This document shows, piece by piece, positions 17,821 through 25,877 of a DNA stretch of 63,519 nt. Under the pieces are notes generated by a model, which did not search any database, was not told the DNA's origin, and saw only the letters and a program-made list of their open reading frames with translations. The DNA lies in contig JAEZLP010000041.1 in the NCBI GenBank assembly GCA_023415235.1, positions 1-63,519 on the forward strand. The letters are read 5' to 3'. Origin of the DNA: Bacillota bacterium. Lineage in GTDB: Bacteria; Bacillota; Clostridia; Peptostreptococcales; Anaerovoracaceae. Each line of letters starts with the position of its first letter. Within the stretch, counting starts at the first letter, position 1. The position numbers were made by a program, and so were the translations under genes.

Positions 17821-17842
17821 TATTTTACTCTCCCCTTGTAAA

Positions 17843-18904
17843 TCATTCATACTCTTCAGGATAGATGACAACCTTCAGCGCTTTTCCCTCTCGCAGAAGG
17901 GAAAGCCCCTCCTCATATTGACTCAAAGGGAAGGTATGTGTCACAATCTCGTCCAGAGGCAGTAGTCCGCTCTCGATTATCCGCCCGGTCTTTTCAAAAT
18001 AGTATTTGCCTAGAAAGCCTCCATAGATATGCGCTTCCTTTCGCACAATTTCTGCCAGTTTGATAGGAGGTGCCGCTGTCTCGTCATGACCAAACATCAG
18101 TACATTGCCGTTCGGACGTATCACTTCGATCGCATCCTGCAGCAGTTGCCCCACCGCTTCAATACTGTGATCCACACCCAGGCCTTCGGTTTCCTCCAGG
18201 CAAACCTGAGTGAGGTTTTCTTCTAGAGGATTGACAACCCGAGTGGCACCGCACCTCAGCGCCTTTTGTCGGCGATACTCATGGGGTTCTGAAACAATAA
18301 TGCGAGTTGCCCCGTTTGCCCTGGCCATTGCGGTAAATAAGAGTCCCATCGGGCCTCCGCCCAGAATGCAGACGGAATCCCCTGCCTGTATCTTCAGTTT
18401 TTCGACCGCATACCCCACGCAGGAGAGAGGCTCCGCCAAGGCCGCATGCGTGAACGGGGTTTCCTTTTTGATTTTATATACCGAATAAGCGGGCACGCAG
18501 GTATAGCTGGTGAGTGCTCCATCCTGGAACAGCCCCCGAACTAGGCCGTGCTCAAAATACGGTGTATTCTGTTGACAATACAGCGTGGAACATCTGTCCG
18601 GTCTGTCACTTCGGCAATGTTCACAGTGTCCGCAGGGAGGGTGAGGATCGATGATGACTCTATCTCCTGGCGCAAGCCACCCGACAGCGGGACCGACTTC
18701 CTCAACTTCTCCAGTGTACTCATGCCCGAATATAATATCTGGCTTTGCTGGATGAAGCGGCGGATCCATCAGCACATGTAAGTCTGTTCCGCAAATACCC
18801 ACACCCAATACCTTGATGATCACATCGTCCGGATGTTGGATCTTCGGCTTTGGCCGGTCTTCGTATGTGTATAGTCCGGGTTTTTTAAAAATAATTGCTT
18901 TCAT
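17843..18904 (-). CDS. iolM: Zinc-dependent dehydrogenase, IolM-like (scyllo-inosose 3-dehydrogenase)
   Basis: A 353-residue medium-chain alcohol dehydrogenase. Catalytic zinc ligands are in GICGTDLH (Cys) and GHEYTGEVEEVG (His-Glu). The structural-zinc cysteines are in CGHCEHCRSDRPDRC (about residues 91-105). The NAD-binding motif is ILGGGPMGLL. In Thermotoga the IolM enzyme oxidises scyllo-inosose to the diketone that IolN hydrolyses; the gene order here (IolM, IolG, IolN) supports that role. Related sorbitol or threonine dehydrogenase functions cannot be excluded from sequence alone. Confidence 0.85.
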   Translation of the reverse strand: MKAIIFKKPGLYTYEDRPKPKIQHPDDVIIKVLGVGICGTDLHVLMDPPLHPAKPDIIFGHEYTGEVEEVGPAVGWLAPGDRVIIDPHPPCGHCEHCRSDRPDRCSTLYCQQNTPYFEHGLVRGLFQDGALTSYTCVPAYSVYKIKKETPFTHAALAEPLSCVGYAVEKLKIQAGDSVCILGGGPMGLLFTAMARANGATRIIVSEPHEYRRQKALRCGATRVVNPLEENLTQVCLEETEGLGVDHSIEAVGQLLQDAIEVIRPNGNVLMFGHDETAAPPIKLAEIVRKEAHIYGGFLGKYYFEKTGRIIESGLLPLDEIVTHTFPLSQYEEGLSLLREGKALKVVIYPEEYE

Positions 18905-18938
18905 GTGATACCTCCCGTGTCTTATTCATTGTGAGATC

Positions 18939-19931
18939 TTATTTCCTATGTCTATGCTTTCTTTCGTCCAGCAGCACCGCACCGACGATTACAATACCTT
19001 TTACCAGCATCTGCAGGGACGGGTCGATCTGCAGCATAGTCATTCCATTCGTTAGAACACCCATAATCAAAGCTCCGACAATGGTGCCGGCCATCGTGCC
19101 GATTCCGCCCGAAAAGCTTGCTCCACCAATGATGGCTCCTGTGATTGCATCCATCTCATATCCGCTTCCAACAGCAGGCTGTCCTGCGAGAATGCGCGAG
19201 GTCAACACCACTGCGGCAACGCCTGCAAAAGCACCTGCCAGCGTGTAAACAAGCATTTTTTTCGACCTGACCTTGACACCTGAAACCTTGGCAGCATTCT
19301 CATTGCTACCGATTGCATAGATATAAACACCAAATTTCGTTTTATGCAGTATAACAAACCCAATCAGAAACATCAGGGCGAGTATCCAGATAGGCATCGG
19401 CAATCCGAGAAGAATTCCTCCGCCGATGAAATTAAAAGCATCCGTAAAGCCATAGATTGGCTTTCCGTCTGATACGATCAACGCTATCGCTCTCGCCGCC
19501 GACATCATACCAAGCGTGGCGATAAACGGCGGCACATTTCCGAATGCGATTGCCAGCCCGTTTATAGTTCCGCAGGCAGCGCCGGCGGCGACACCGATAA
19601 GGATTGTGAGGAGAAGCGGATAAGCACCGGGACCTGACGGATCAGCCAGGGGGTGTGCAAACGTTGCGATGATGACAGAGCACATAGCAATCACCGAACC
19701 CCCGGAAACATCTATGCCACCGGAGATGATCGTTAGTGTCACCCCAAGAGCCAGGATGATCACCGGTGTCTGCTGACGAATGATGTTGGTCAGATTATTG
19801 AAGGTCAAAAACTCTTGTTTTAAAAATGACATAATAACAATCATTCCTAAAAGTATGAGAACGGTTCCGTATTTTTCAAAGAAACTGGCTCTCCCGTCTT
19901 TAGACAATATTCCAATATTATTTAAATTCAT
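18939..19931 (-). CDS. Inositol/sugar ABC transporter permease (RbsC type)
   Basis: A 330-residue BPD_transp_2 membrane permease with GGIDVSGGSVIAMCSVI and IGGASFSGGIGTMAGTIVG as family signatures. The ATG at 19931 overlaps the ATPase stop codon by four bases (ATGA) and has TAGGAGG nine bases upstream, which fixes the start over one three codons earlier. Second gene pair of the importer with the ATPase at 19928. Paralogous to the permease at 3244-4197. Confidence 0.92.
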   Translation of the reverse strand: MNLNNIGILSKDGRASFFEKYGTVLILLGMIVIMSFLKQEFLTFNNLTNIIRQQTPVIILALGVTLTIISGGIDVSGGSVIAMCSVIIATFAHPLADPSGPGAYPLLLTILIGVAAGAACGTINGLAIAFGNVPPFIATLGMMSAARAIALIVSDGKPIYGFTDAFNFIGGGILLGLPMPIWILALMFLIGFVILHKTKFGVYIYAIGSNENAAKVSGVKVRSKKMLVYTLAGAFAGVAAVVLTSRILAGQPAVGSGYEMDAITGAIIGGASFSGGIGTMAGTIVGALIMGVLTNGMTMLQIDPSLQMLVKGIVIVGAVLLDERKHRHRK

Positions 19932-21460
19932 TGAAGACATCCTCCTATTACTGAAGCCTGGCCTGTTGCATACTGTAGCACCTTTTCCTGGGTAGCCTCC
20001 TTCGCTTCGATGAAACCCGCTAGCTTTCCGGAGTTGATCACCATAATCCGGTCACTCATTCCCAGTATCTCCGGCAGTTCCGAAGAAATCATGATGATTG
20101 CCTTGCCTTGCTTGGCCAATCCGCTGATTAGTTTATGGATTTCCGACTTGGATCCGACGTCGATTCCTCGAGTTGGTTCATCAACAATAAGGATATCAGG
20201 CTCTGTGAGAAGCCACCTCCCCACCAGCACCTTTTGCTGGTTTCCTCCGGAAAGATTCATGATTTTCTGTTCTAGCGACGGAGTCTTGATACTTAAAGCC
20301 ATTTTCATTTTCTGCGCAGTTTCATATACTTTCTTCTTCTTTACAAAAATACCATTTCCATATTCGGGCATTGATGCAATAGCTGTAATCACTGTATTTA
20401 ACCGTACACTCAAGGGGAGAAAGCATCCGCTGCCTTTCCTATCCTCCGTCAATAAAGCAATTTTCTGGCGAATGGCGTCGCTTGGATTGCGAATTTCAAC
20501 TCTTTGCCCTCGTACATAAATCTCCCCACTCGTTTTTTTTCGTATACCAAACAAGGTTTCCATGATTTCAGATCTGCCGGCTCCCATCAGTCCGGCAACA
20601 CCCAGTATCTCACCTCTTTTCAGCTCGAAGCTGATATCCTCAAACTCACCCCTCCGCGATAATTTTTCGACCTTGAGGATTGTCTCTCCAATTTGTGCTT
20701 CCTCTTTTGGGAAAAGATCCTTGATCTCTCTGCCCACCATGAGCTCGATCAGTCGGTCGCGCTGAGCTTCTTTTGTTGCGAGCTTTTCAATAAACTTTCC
20801 GTCGCGGTAAACAGATATTTCATCCGAGATCTCAAATATTTCATCCATCTTGTGAGAAATATAGATTATGCTGATACCCTGACGCAATAGATTCCGGATA
20901 ATTCGAAATAATTGTGCAGTCTCGCTTTCTGTAATGGCAGAGGTGGGTTCATCCATAATGATGACATCCGCATGGTAAGAAATCGCCTTGGCTATCTCAC
21001 ACATCTGCTGTTTTGCCACGCTGAGATATTTCATCTTAACCGTAGGATTGATTTCTATTTCAAGCTCTTTAAAGAGTTCACGCGTTTGACGTATCATTTC
21101 CTTTTTTCGTAAAATTCCTGACCTTCCGGCCGTTATTTCTCTTCCCAGAAAAATATTCTCTGAGACGCTCAAATCAAGCGCTACGCTGAGTTCTTGATGG
21201 ATCATGGCAATCCCCGCACTCAGCGCCTCGCTAGGCCCTTTAAAATGTCTTTCCTCGTTCTTATAGATGATGGAACCGGAGTCCGGTCTGTAAATTCCGT
21301 GCAGCACTTTCATCAATGTAGATTTTCCTGCACCGTTTTCTCCAACGACTGCATGAACTGTACCTTTTCGGACTTTCAGATCTACATTCTCCAGTGCCAC
21401 CACACCCGGAAAGGTTTTGGTAATTCCTCTCAACTCGATTATATAATCGTTTTCATGCAC
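19928..21460 (-). CDS. Inositol/sugar ABC transporter ATP-binding protein (RbsA type)
   Basis: A tandem ABC ATPase of about 510 residues. The first domain has GENGAGKST and VIIMDEPTSAITESE; the second has the family's degenerate Walker A (GLMGAGRSE) with LSGGNQQKVLVGRWLL and ILIVDEPTRGIDVG. The start is uncertain: a GTG at 21469 lies only one base from AAAGGA, whereas the GTG at 21460 has better spacing and is used here. It sits between the binding protein (upstream) and the permease (four-base overlap). Confidence 0.92.
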   Translation of the reverse strand: MHENDYIIELRGITKTFPGVVALENVDLKVRKGTVHAVVGENGAGKSTLMKVLHGIYRPDSGSIIYKNEERHFKGPSEALSAGIAMIHQELSVALDLSVSENIFLGREITAGRSGILRKKEMIRQTRELFKELEIEINPTVKMKYLSVAKQQMCEIAKAISYHADVIIMDEPTSAITESETAQLFRIIRNLLRQGISIIYISHKMDEIFEISDEISVYRDGKFIEKLATKEAQRDRLIELMVGREIKDLFPKEEAQIGETILKVEKLSRRGEFEDISFELKRGEILGVAGLMGAGRSEIMETLFGIRKKTSGEIYVRGQRVEIRNPSDAIRQKIALLTEDRKGSGCFLPLSVRLNTVITAIASMPEYGNGIFVKKKKVYETAQKMKMALSIKTPSLEQKIMNLSGGNQQKVLVGRWLLTEPDILIVDEPTRGIDVGSKSEIHKLISGLAKQGKAIIMISSELPEILGMSDRIMVINSGKLAGFIEAKEATQEKVLQYATGQASVIGGCLQ

Positions 21461-21541
21461 CTCTTTCACATCCTTTGCCGTTGATCATTTTACAATTGGC
21501 TGCCTCTTTTTGCGGCAGCCAATTGTATATATCTTGTTTAG

Positions 21542-22495
21542 TTATTCACCTTGAAGTTCCAAATATTTGTCCGCTTCCTCAGGTGTTACCAAAAGATCGT
21601 CTATAATCACATCTTCCGCTGCTTCACCTTTTACCAGTTTCAAAGCCAGATCCAGTGTTTCTTTTCCCAGCTTGTTTGCATCCGCAAACATCGTCAGATC
21701 CAATTTCCCTTCCTTCATCAGCTTTAAAGCGTCCGGTGTCGCGTCAATACCGACTATGATGATATCGCCCCGGGCTTTTGCGGCATCCAGCGCCAGCATA
21801 GCTCCGATTGCCATCTCATCGTTGCTTGCGACGACTGCATCAAACTTAATGCCTGCCTGAATCCAGTTCTCCATTACCTTCATGGCCTGGTCTCTCTGCC
21901 AGTTGGCCACTTCCACAGCCTCAAGATTGATCTCCGGATACTTTTCAAGGATGTTCTTATTTCCTTCGAGGCGTTGCATTGCAACAAGTGTGCCCGGCTC
22001 ACCTTCTAATATTACCACGTTTCCTTTACCGCCCAGCTTGTCCACAATGGCTTGCATCTGTATCTCTCCTGTTTTAACAGAGTTTTGTATACAGCGTGCG
22101 GTTGCTTCATCAATCGGCTGCTGAACGGCAACATAAGGAATACCCGCAGCCTTGCAAGCGTTAGCCATCGCTTTGGTGGCTTCCAAATCTACTGGCTTGA
22201 CACAGATCGCATCAAAACCCTGACTGATCCAATCCTCAACAATTGCAAACTGTTTTTGCGCATCACTTTGCGAGTTCCCGAGAACCACCTCGACCTCATC
22301 GTTTTGTTCATCCCATTCCTGGACCGCGTCTAACACGTACGATACCCATTTGTCGTTAAAATCGTTTACGGTAAATCCAATTTTATAGGTCTTGCCGGCC
22401 GAATCATCCGACGACGATTGGGATTCAGATGCGCAGCCCGTAAACACTGAGAGCAGTAACATTAGGACCAACACGATACTTAGGACTTTTTTCAT
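21542..22495 (-). CDS. Inositol/sugar ABC transporter substrate-binding lipoprotein
   Basis: A 317-residue Peripla_BP_4-type binding lipoprotein. The signal peptide ends in the lipobox SVFTGC. Family landmarks are KIGFTVNDFNDKWVSYVLDA, GFDAICVKPVDLEATKAM, GNVVILEGEPGTLVAMQRL and VVASNDEMAIGAMLALD. It is the first gene of the operon, behind AGGAGGAG and the promoter at 22666-22694. Because the operon encodes IolM, IolG and IolN homologues, the ligand is most likely an inositol or a related cyclitol (inference). Confidence 0.92.
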   Translation of the reverse strand: MKKVLSIVLVLMLLLSVFTGCASESQSSSDDSAGKTYKIGFTVNDFNDKWVSYVLDAVQEWDEQNDEVEVVLGNSQSDAQKQFAIVEDWISQGFDAICVKPVDLEATKAMANACKAAGIPYVAVQQPIDEATARCIQNSVKTGEIQMQAIVDKLGGKGNVVILEGEPGTLVAMQRLEGNKNILEKYPEINLEAVEVANWQRDQAMKVMENWIQAGIKFDAVVASNDEMAIGAMLALDAAKARGDIIIVGIDATPDALKLMKEGKLDLTMFADANKLGKETLDLALKLVKGEAAEDVIIDDLLVTPEEADKYLELQGE

Positions 22496-22514
22496 TTTTA
22501 CTCCTCCTGTTTAA

Positions 22515-22532
22515 TTTTCAAATATTTGAAAA
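22515..22532. promoter_or_regulatory. Perfect 18-base palindrome, candidate operator
   Basis: TTTTCAAATATTTGAAAA lies between the operon promoter and the binding-protein start codon. A matching half (TTTTTCAAATA) recurs just before the LacI-type gene near 22769. It may be a LacI-type operator or, in RNA, a hairpin in the 5' leader. Confidence 0.45.
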
Positions 22533-22619
22533 AGGGTCAAACTCATTTTTACCTCTTTTTCACGTTGATAAGTTTTGCGGATTTCTCGGTATACTGTCCT
22601 TGTTTTATTACGACAGGGA

Positions 22620-22631
22620 TATTTGCAAATA
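22620..22631. promoter_or_regulatory. Palindrome downstream of the operon start site, candidate operator
   Basis: TATTTGCAAATA is a perfect 12-base palindrome about 30-40 bases after the predicted transcription start of the inositol-type operon. It shares CAAATA with the palindrome at 22515 and the half-site near 22774. Confidence 0.45.
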
Positions 22632-22665
22632 CTTTGAGTGGTTATTTATGTAACTTGTTACAATC

Positions 22666-22694
22666 ATCATAATGTTAATTTTTGTTTTTGTCAA
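22666..22694 (-). promoter_or_regulatory. Promoter of the inositol-type operon
   Basis: On the minus strand: consensus -35 TTGACA (22694 to 22689), 17-base spacer, -10 TATGAT (22671 to 22666). A sigma-A-type promoter with a leader of about 165 bases that contains both palindromes. Confidence 0.75.
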
Positions 22695-22704
22695 TTAAAA
22701 TATT

Positions 22705-22733
22705 TTGCATTTCTCTGACAATTTGTTTATAAT
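22705..22733 (+). promoter_or_regulatory. Promoter of the LacI-type regulator
   Basis: TTGCAT, 17-base spacer, TATAAT on the plus strand, about 70 bases before the regulator start. It lies back to back with the operon promoter, so one bound repressor could affect both. Confidence 0.7.
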
Positions 22734-22804
22734 AGCCTTAGCAAAATATTGTTTATAAATAACCCATGTTTTTCAAATACTTACACAAAATGAGGTGGTT
22801 CTCT

Positions 22805-23848
22805 TTGGTAGAAAAGAATTATTTTGGCATTCGGGAAATAGCAAAAATTGCAGGCGTTTCCATTGCGACAGTTTCGCGCGTAATTAATTCTCCGGAAAAA
22901 ACATCCGAAGCAGTTCGTGAAAAAGTAACAAGTGTCATAGAAAAATATAATTATATACCGAATGAAACGGCAAAAAACCTATATTCTGGAACTTCCAACG
23001 CGATCGCTATCTTTGTCTACGACATGGGAAACCCTTTCTATCTCTCTATCATTAAGGAGTTGAACAGAATCGCATTTGAAAATAATTATACGCTTCTTAT
23101 TTGTGATGCCGAGGACAACCTAGAACGAGAAATAAAATACTATCATTACTGCAAAAGCATCCGGGTCGCAGGCATTATCTATACGGAGGGAACCAACCGT
23201 GAAATCATCAACGACAACGACAAGACGCCTATTGTTATGCTGGATCGCAAGAGTATTAAGCAAAAGAACTGTTATGTCGTTAAATCCGATCATAGGCGTG
23301 GAATGCAGCTTCTGGTAGATTATCTGTACAAACTCAACCACCGAAAGATTGGTTTTATCATGGCACAGCCCTTTATGACATCGGTAGTGGAAAGACGGAA
23401 CAGCTTTTTGTTATGCATGGAGAATTACGGCATTAAGGTTCCCCCAAATTATATCTATGAAGGCAATTTCTCTTACGCCTGCGGCGTTGAGGCTTTCGAT
23501 TATTATTATTCGCTTCCTGATGTTCCCACGGCCGTTATCGCATCCAATGATCAGATCGCCCAAGGATTCATTATGCGCGCTAACTCGTTGGGAGTTTCTA
23601 TTCCAACCGAAATTTCTGTCTGCGGCGTGGATGCAATTGAAGATCATTATTTCTATCCTAAAATCACGTCCTACAAGCAAGACACGAAGCGACTTGCTCA
23701 AACAATGTTCCAGATTCTGGTGAACCATAGCAAAGAGCAATTTCCTCCCGAAACGATTCTCGATGTTTCTATTTCCCTCGGACAATCCTGCTACAAGATT
23801 CCCCTTCGAGAAGGCGGCGAAATGATGTTCAATAAAACGAAAAGATAA
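22805..23848 (+). CDS. LacI-family transcriptional regulator
   Basis: A 347-residue regulator. The N-terminal helix-turn-helix is IREIAKIAGVSIATVSRVIN (about residues 8-27), and a type I periplasmic-binding-like ligand domain follows (SNAIAIFVYDMGNPFYLSII, VIASNDQIAQGFIMRA). The TTG at 22805 is chosen because GAGGTGG lies six bases upstream and the family starts there; an ATG at 22766 is in frame but has no ribosome-binding site. It is divergent from the inositol-type operon, which it probably represses until an inositol-derived ligand binds (inference). Confidence 0.92.
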   Translation: MVEKNYFGIREIAKIAGVSIATVSRVINSPEKTSEAVREKVTSVIEKYNYIPNETAKNLYSGTSNAIAIFVYDMGNPFYLSIIKELNRIAFENNYTLLICDAEDNLEREIKYYHYCKSIRVAGIIYTEGTNREIINDNDKTPIVMLDRKSIKQKNCYVVKSDHRRGMQLLVDYLYKLNHRKIGFIMAQPFMTSVVERRNSFLLCMENYGIKVPPNYIYEGNFSYACGVEAFDYYYSLPDVPTAVIASNDQIAQGFIMRANSLGVSIPTEISVCGVDAIEDHYFYPKITSYKQDTKRLAQTMFQILVNHSKEQFPPETILDVSISLGQSCYKIPLREGGEMMFNKTKR

Positions 23849-23908
23849 GCTCCTTTTTCAAATCAGCGTTTTCCCTTTGCAGTTTTTTATTTCGTACCAG
23901 CGTAAATA

Positions 23909-23939
23909 AAGTGCGGTTCCGTGTCCCGGAAACGCACTT
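23909..23939 (+). terminator. Terminator of the LacI-type gene
   Basis: Thirteen-base arms (AAGTGCGGTTCCG and a near-complement) with a short loop, followed by CTCAATTTTTTTATTTT on the plus strand. Its stem is nearly the same as that of the hairpin at 14683-14715. Confidence 0.75.
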
Positions 23940-24046
23940 CCTCAATTTTTTTATTTTCACATTTCCAACTGTAATGAGAATTTATGGATCGTTATAACAA
24001 ACTCCCCATTCCAGGGAATGTGGGTATGAGTTCGATATGCGACAGC

Positions 24047-24415
24047 CTACCTGTAAGGTATAATCTCGAGCCAGTATCCATCGGGATCGTTGATGAAATA
24101 GATCCCCATGTTCGGGTTTTCATAACAGATGCAACCCATTTCCTTGTGTTTCTGATAGGCTCCTTCATAGTCGTCCACTCTGAATGCGATGTGGACTTCA
24201 TTGTCGCCAAGATTATAGGGTTCCTTCCTGTCTCTCAGCCAGGTCAGTTCAATCTGATGTTCCGAGTTCTCGTTTGCGATAAAGACGAGAATAAACGAAC
24301 CGTCAGAAGCCTGTTTTCTTCTGACCTCCTTTAATCCCAGCGCTTCTTCGTAAAATTTCAGGGATTTTTCCAAATCAAATACGTTGAGATTGTTGTGTAC
24401 AAGCTTAAAATTCAT
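24047..24415 (-). CDS. VOC-family protein (glyoxalase I-like)
   Basis: A 122-residue vicinal-oxygen-chelate protein with two beta-alpha-beta-beta-beta units: LVHNNLNVFDLEKSLKFYEE at the N terminus, then HIAFRVDDYEGAYQKHKE, and INDPDGYWLEIIP at the end. Candidate metal ligands are His7, a Glu in HQIELTW, His in EVHIAF and Glu in YWLEII, which matches the glyoxalase I pattern. It resembles lactoylglutathione lyase, but VOC proteins have many functions, so the substrate stays open. Single gene. Confidence 0.82.
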   Translation of the reverse strand: MNFKLVHNNLNVFDLEKSLKFYEEALGLKEVRRKQASDGSFILVFIANENSEHQIELTWLRDRKEPYNLGDNEVHIAFRVDDYEGAYQKHKEMGCICYENPNMGIYFINDPDGYWLEIIPYR

Positions 24416-24524
24416 ATTCTTCTCCCACCTTCTCTTAAAATAGCGATACCAGATTCAATTCAGAGCCTTCCTCCGGCAATAGCTTCTTTATTATTTCACA
24501 TTATAGCATATTTAAAAGCAATGA

Positions 24525-24562
24525 AACCACAAAACAGTTGCCGGTGCAACTGTTTTGCGGTT
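24525..24562 (-). terminator. Strong hairpin at the 3' end of a candidate non-coding RNA
   Basis: Sixteen-base arms (left AACCACAAAACAGTTG) around a six-base loop. The one non-Watson-Crick pair is A:C on the plus strand but G.U on the minus strand, and a T-rich tail follows on the minus strand. Confidence 0.5.
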
Positions 24563-24740
24563 CTATAAATTTCATAAGGAGATGACCAGGCCCTCCGGAA
24601 GTTTTTCACCAGTACTATCATGCTCGGACGCCTTGCTGGACGCTGCCGGCATCGTAGGCATGCCGGCATGCCAGCAAAACTAAAGGGTATGTACGGTGCA
24701 GGGTGATGGAAAATCCTACACTTGCGTATCTTATTGTTTG
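24563..24740 (-). ncRNA. Candidate structured non-coding RNA
   Basis: No convincing gene in this 470-base gap (24416-24886). On the minus strand about 180 bases fold into recognisable helices: GCTGG...GCCGGCAT paired with ATGCCGGC...CCAGC (about 24635-24682), followed by the strong hairpin at 24525-24562. Open frames exist on both strands (84 codons on minus, 33 on plus) but neither has a convincing ribosome-binding site or family match. It could be a small RNA or a dispersed structured repeat; I cannot name the family. Confidence 0.4.
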
Positions 24741-24794
24741 TCATACCCAATTATTATAGTTTTAAACCATCCTCCCAAGTACTTTATGCAATAG

Positions 24795-24821
24795 AAAAAA
24801 GAGCTGCGCTCCCCTTTTTTA
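24795..24821. terminator. Second terminator-like hairpin after rpsI
   Basis: AAAAAAGAGC-tgc-GCTCCCCTTTTTT. The stem is short but flanked by an A run and a T run, so it could stop transcription from either side. Confidence 0.45.
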
Positions 24822-24845
24822 TCTAGATATTTCTATGCATAAAAA

Positions 24846-24874
24846 AACCGCCAAGGGGAAAACCCCTGACGGTT
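24846..24874 (-). terminator. Terminator of the rplM-rpsI operon
   Basis: On the minus strand AACCGTCAGGGG-tttt-CCCCTTGGCGGTT followed by TTTTT, just past the rpsI stop. A classic strong intrinsic terminator. Confidence 0.88.
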
Positions 24875-24886
24875 GTTGGTGTTTGA

Positions 24887-25282
24887 TTAACGTTTTGAGA
24901 ACTGGGAAGCTCTTCTTGCTTTCTTGAGTCCGTATTTCTTTCTTTCCTTCATTCTTGGGTCTCTTGTCAGGAAGCCTGCCGCCTTCAAAGGAGCTCTGAA
25001 CGCTTCTCTGTCTGCGGAGGAAAGAGCTCTGGAGATACCGTGTCTTAAAGCTCCGGCCTGTCCTGTGAAGCCGCCGCCTCTTACAGTGGCAACCACATCG
25101 AACTTGCCTTCCACTCCGGCAACCTCAAAAGGTCTTCTGACTTCTCTCTTGAGAATTTCCATTCCGAAATAGTCGTCAAGAGATTTCTTGTTTACGGTGA
25201 TATTGCCTTTACCAGGGATTAATCTGACTCTGGCAACGGAAGACTTTCTTCTTCCAGTTCCTGTATATTGCATCTTTGCCAT
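24887..25282 (-). CDS. rpsI: 30S ribosomal protein S9
   Basis: A 131-residue protein of the standard S9 length. It starts MAKMQYTGTGRRKSSVARV and ends KKARRASQFSKR, the basic tail that reaches the tRNA-binding sites. GRGGFTGQAGALRHGISRAL-type core residues are present (GGGFTGQAGALRHGISRAL). Second gene of the rplM-rpsI operon, 17 bases after rplM, with a strong terminator downstream. Confidence 0.97.
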   Translation of the reverse strand: MAKMQYTGTGRRKSSVARVRLIPGKGNITVNKKSLDDYFGMEILKREVRRPFEVAGVEGKFDVVATVRGGGFTGQAGALRHGISRALSSADREAFRAPLKAAGFLTRDPRMKERKKYGLKKARRASQFSKR

Positions 25283-25299
25283 TTATGATTCCTCCCTTA

Positions 25300-25728
25300 C
25301 TAAAAATTCAGAACTTCAGGTTTCTGGGCTGCGTGCTTGTGCTCAGGACCAGCATAAACCTTAAGCTTCTTGAACATCTGTCTGCCTAATTTTCCATTGG
25401 GCATCATGCCTTTTACCGCATGTCTGATAATTTCTTCCGGTTTCTTTGCCTGGAGCTTTTCGAAAGTGATCTCCCGAAGTCCGCCCGGATAACCGGTATG
25501 TCTCTTATAGATCTTTTCTTTTCTCTTGTTTCCGGTAACTTCTACCTTTTCTGCATTTATGATAATTACATAGTCTCCGGTATCAACGTGCGGTGTATAA
25601 ATTGGTTTTCTCTTACCTCTTAAAATTGAAGCTGCTTCGGTAGCCAATCTACCAAGAGTCTTGCCCTCAGCGTCAATGATATACCATTTTCTCTCAACTT
25701 CATGAGGCTTTGCGATAAATGATTTCAT
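25300..25728 (-). CDS. rplM: 50S ribosomal protein L13
   Basis: A 142-residue protein of standard length. Recognisable L13 stretches are WYIIDAEGKTLGRLATEAA, HVDTGDYVIIINAEK and KGMMPNGKLGRQMFKKLKVY. It is an early-assembling large-subunit protein. GGAGAG precedes the ATG at 25728. It heads the rplM-rpsI operon and is preceded by a structured leader of about 140 bases. Confidence 0.97.
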   Translation of the reverse strand: MKSFIAKPHEVERKWYIIDAEGKTLGRLATEAASILRGKRKPIYTPHVDTGDYVIIINAEKVEVTGNKRKEKIYKRHTGYPGGLREITFEKLQAKKPEEIIRHAVKGMMPNGKLGRQMFKKLKVYAGPEHKHAAQKPEVLNF

Positions 25729-25871
25729 CTTAAACTCTCCTCATAATATCTTCTTCAAATCGCGGTGCGTTTCACCCCACACCGACAGTTTTGGCTCTCC
25801 GGTTTGCCGCGCAAACCTATCGTGCCACGATATCGTAAAATCCGGGGCTAATGGATTTTTACACATAATGC
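25729..25871 (-). promoter_or_regulatory. Structured mRNA leader of rplM, candidate L13 leader
   Basis: Minus-strand leader of about 143 bases between the promoter and rplM. Hairpins in order are ATCGTGGCACGAT, GGTTTGC-gcg-GCAAACC (perfect) and CGGTG...CACCG. Firmicute rplM genes often carry an autoregulatory L13 leader RNA; position and length fit, but I did not match the consensus. Confidence 0.5.
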
Positions 25872-25877
25872 ACGGAT

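Noticed and set aside
24496..24750. An 84-codon minus-strand open frame
   Set aside because: It spans the helices of the candidate structured RNA and lacks a good ribosome-binding site; kept as non-coding unless coding evidence appears.
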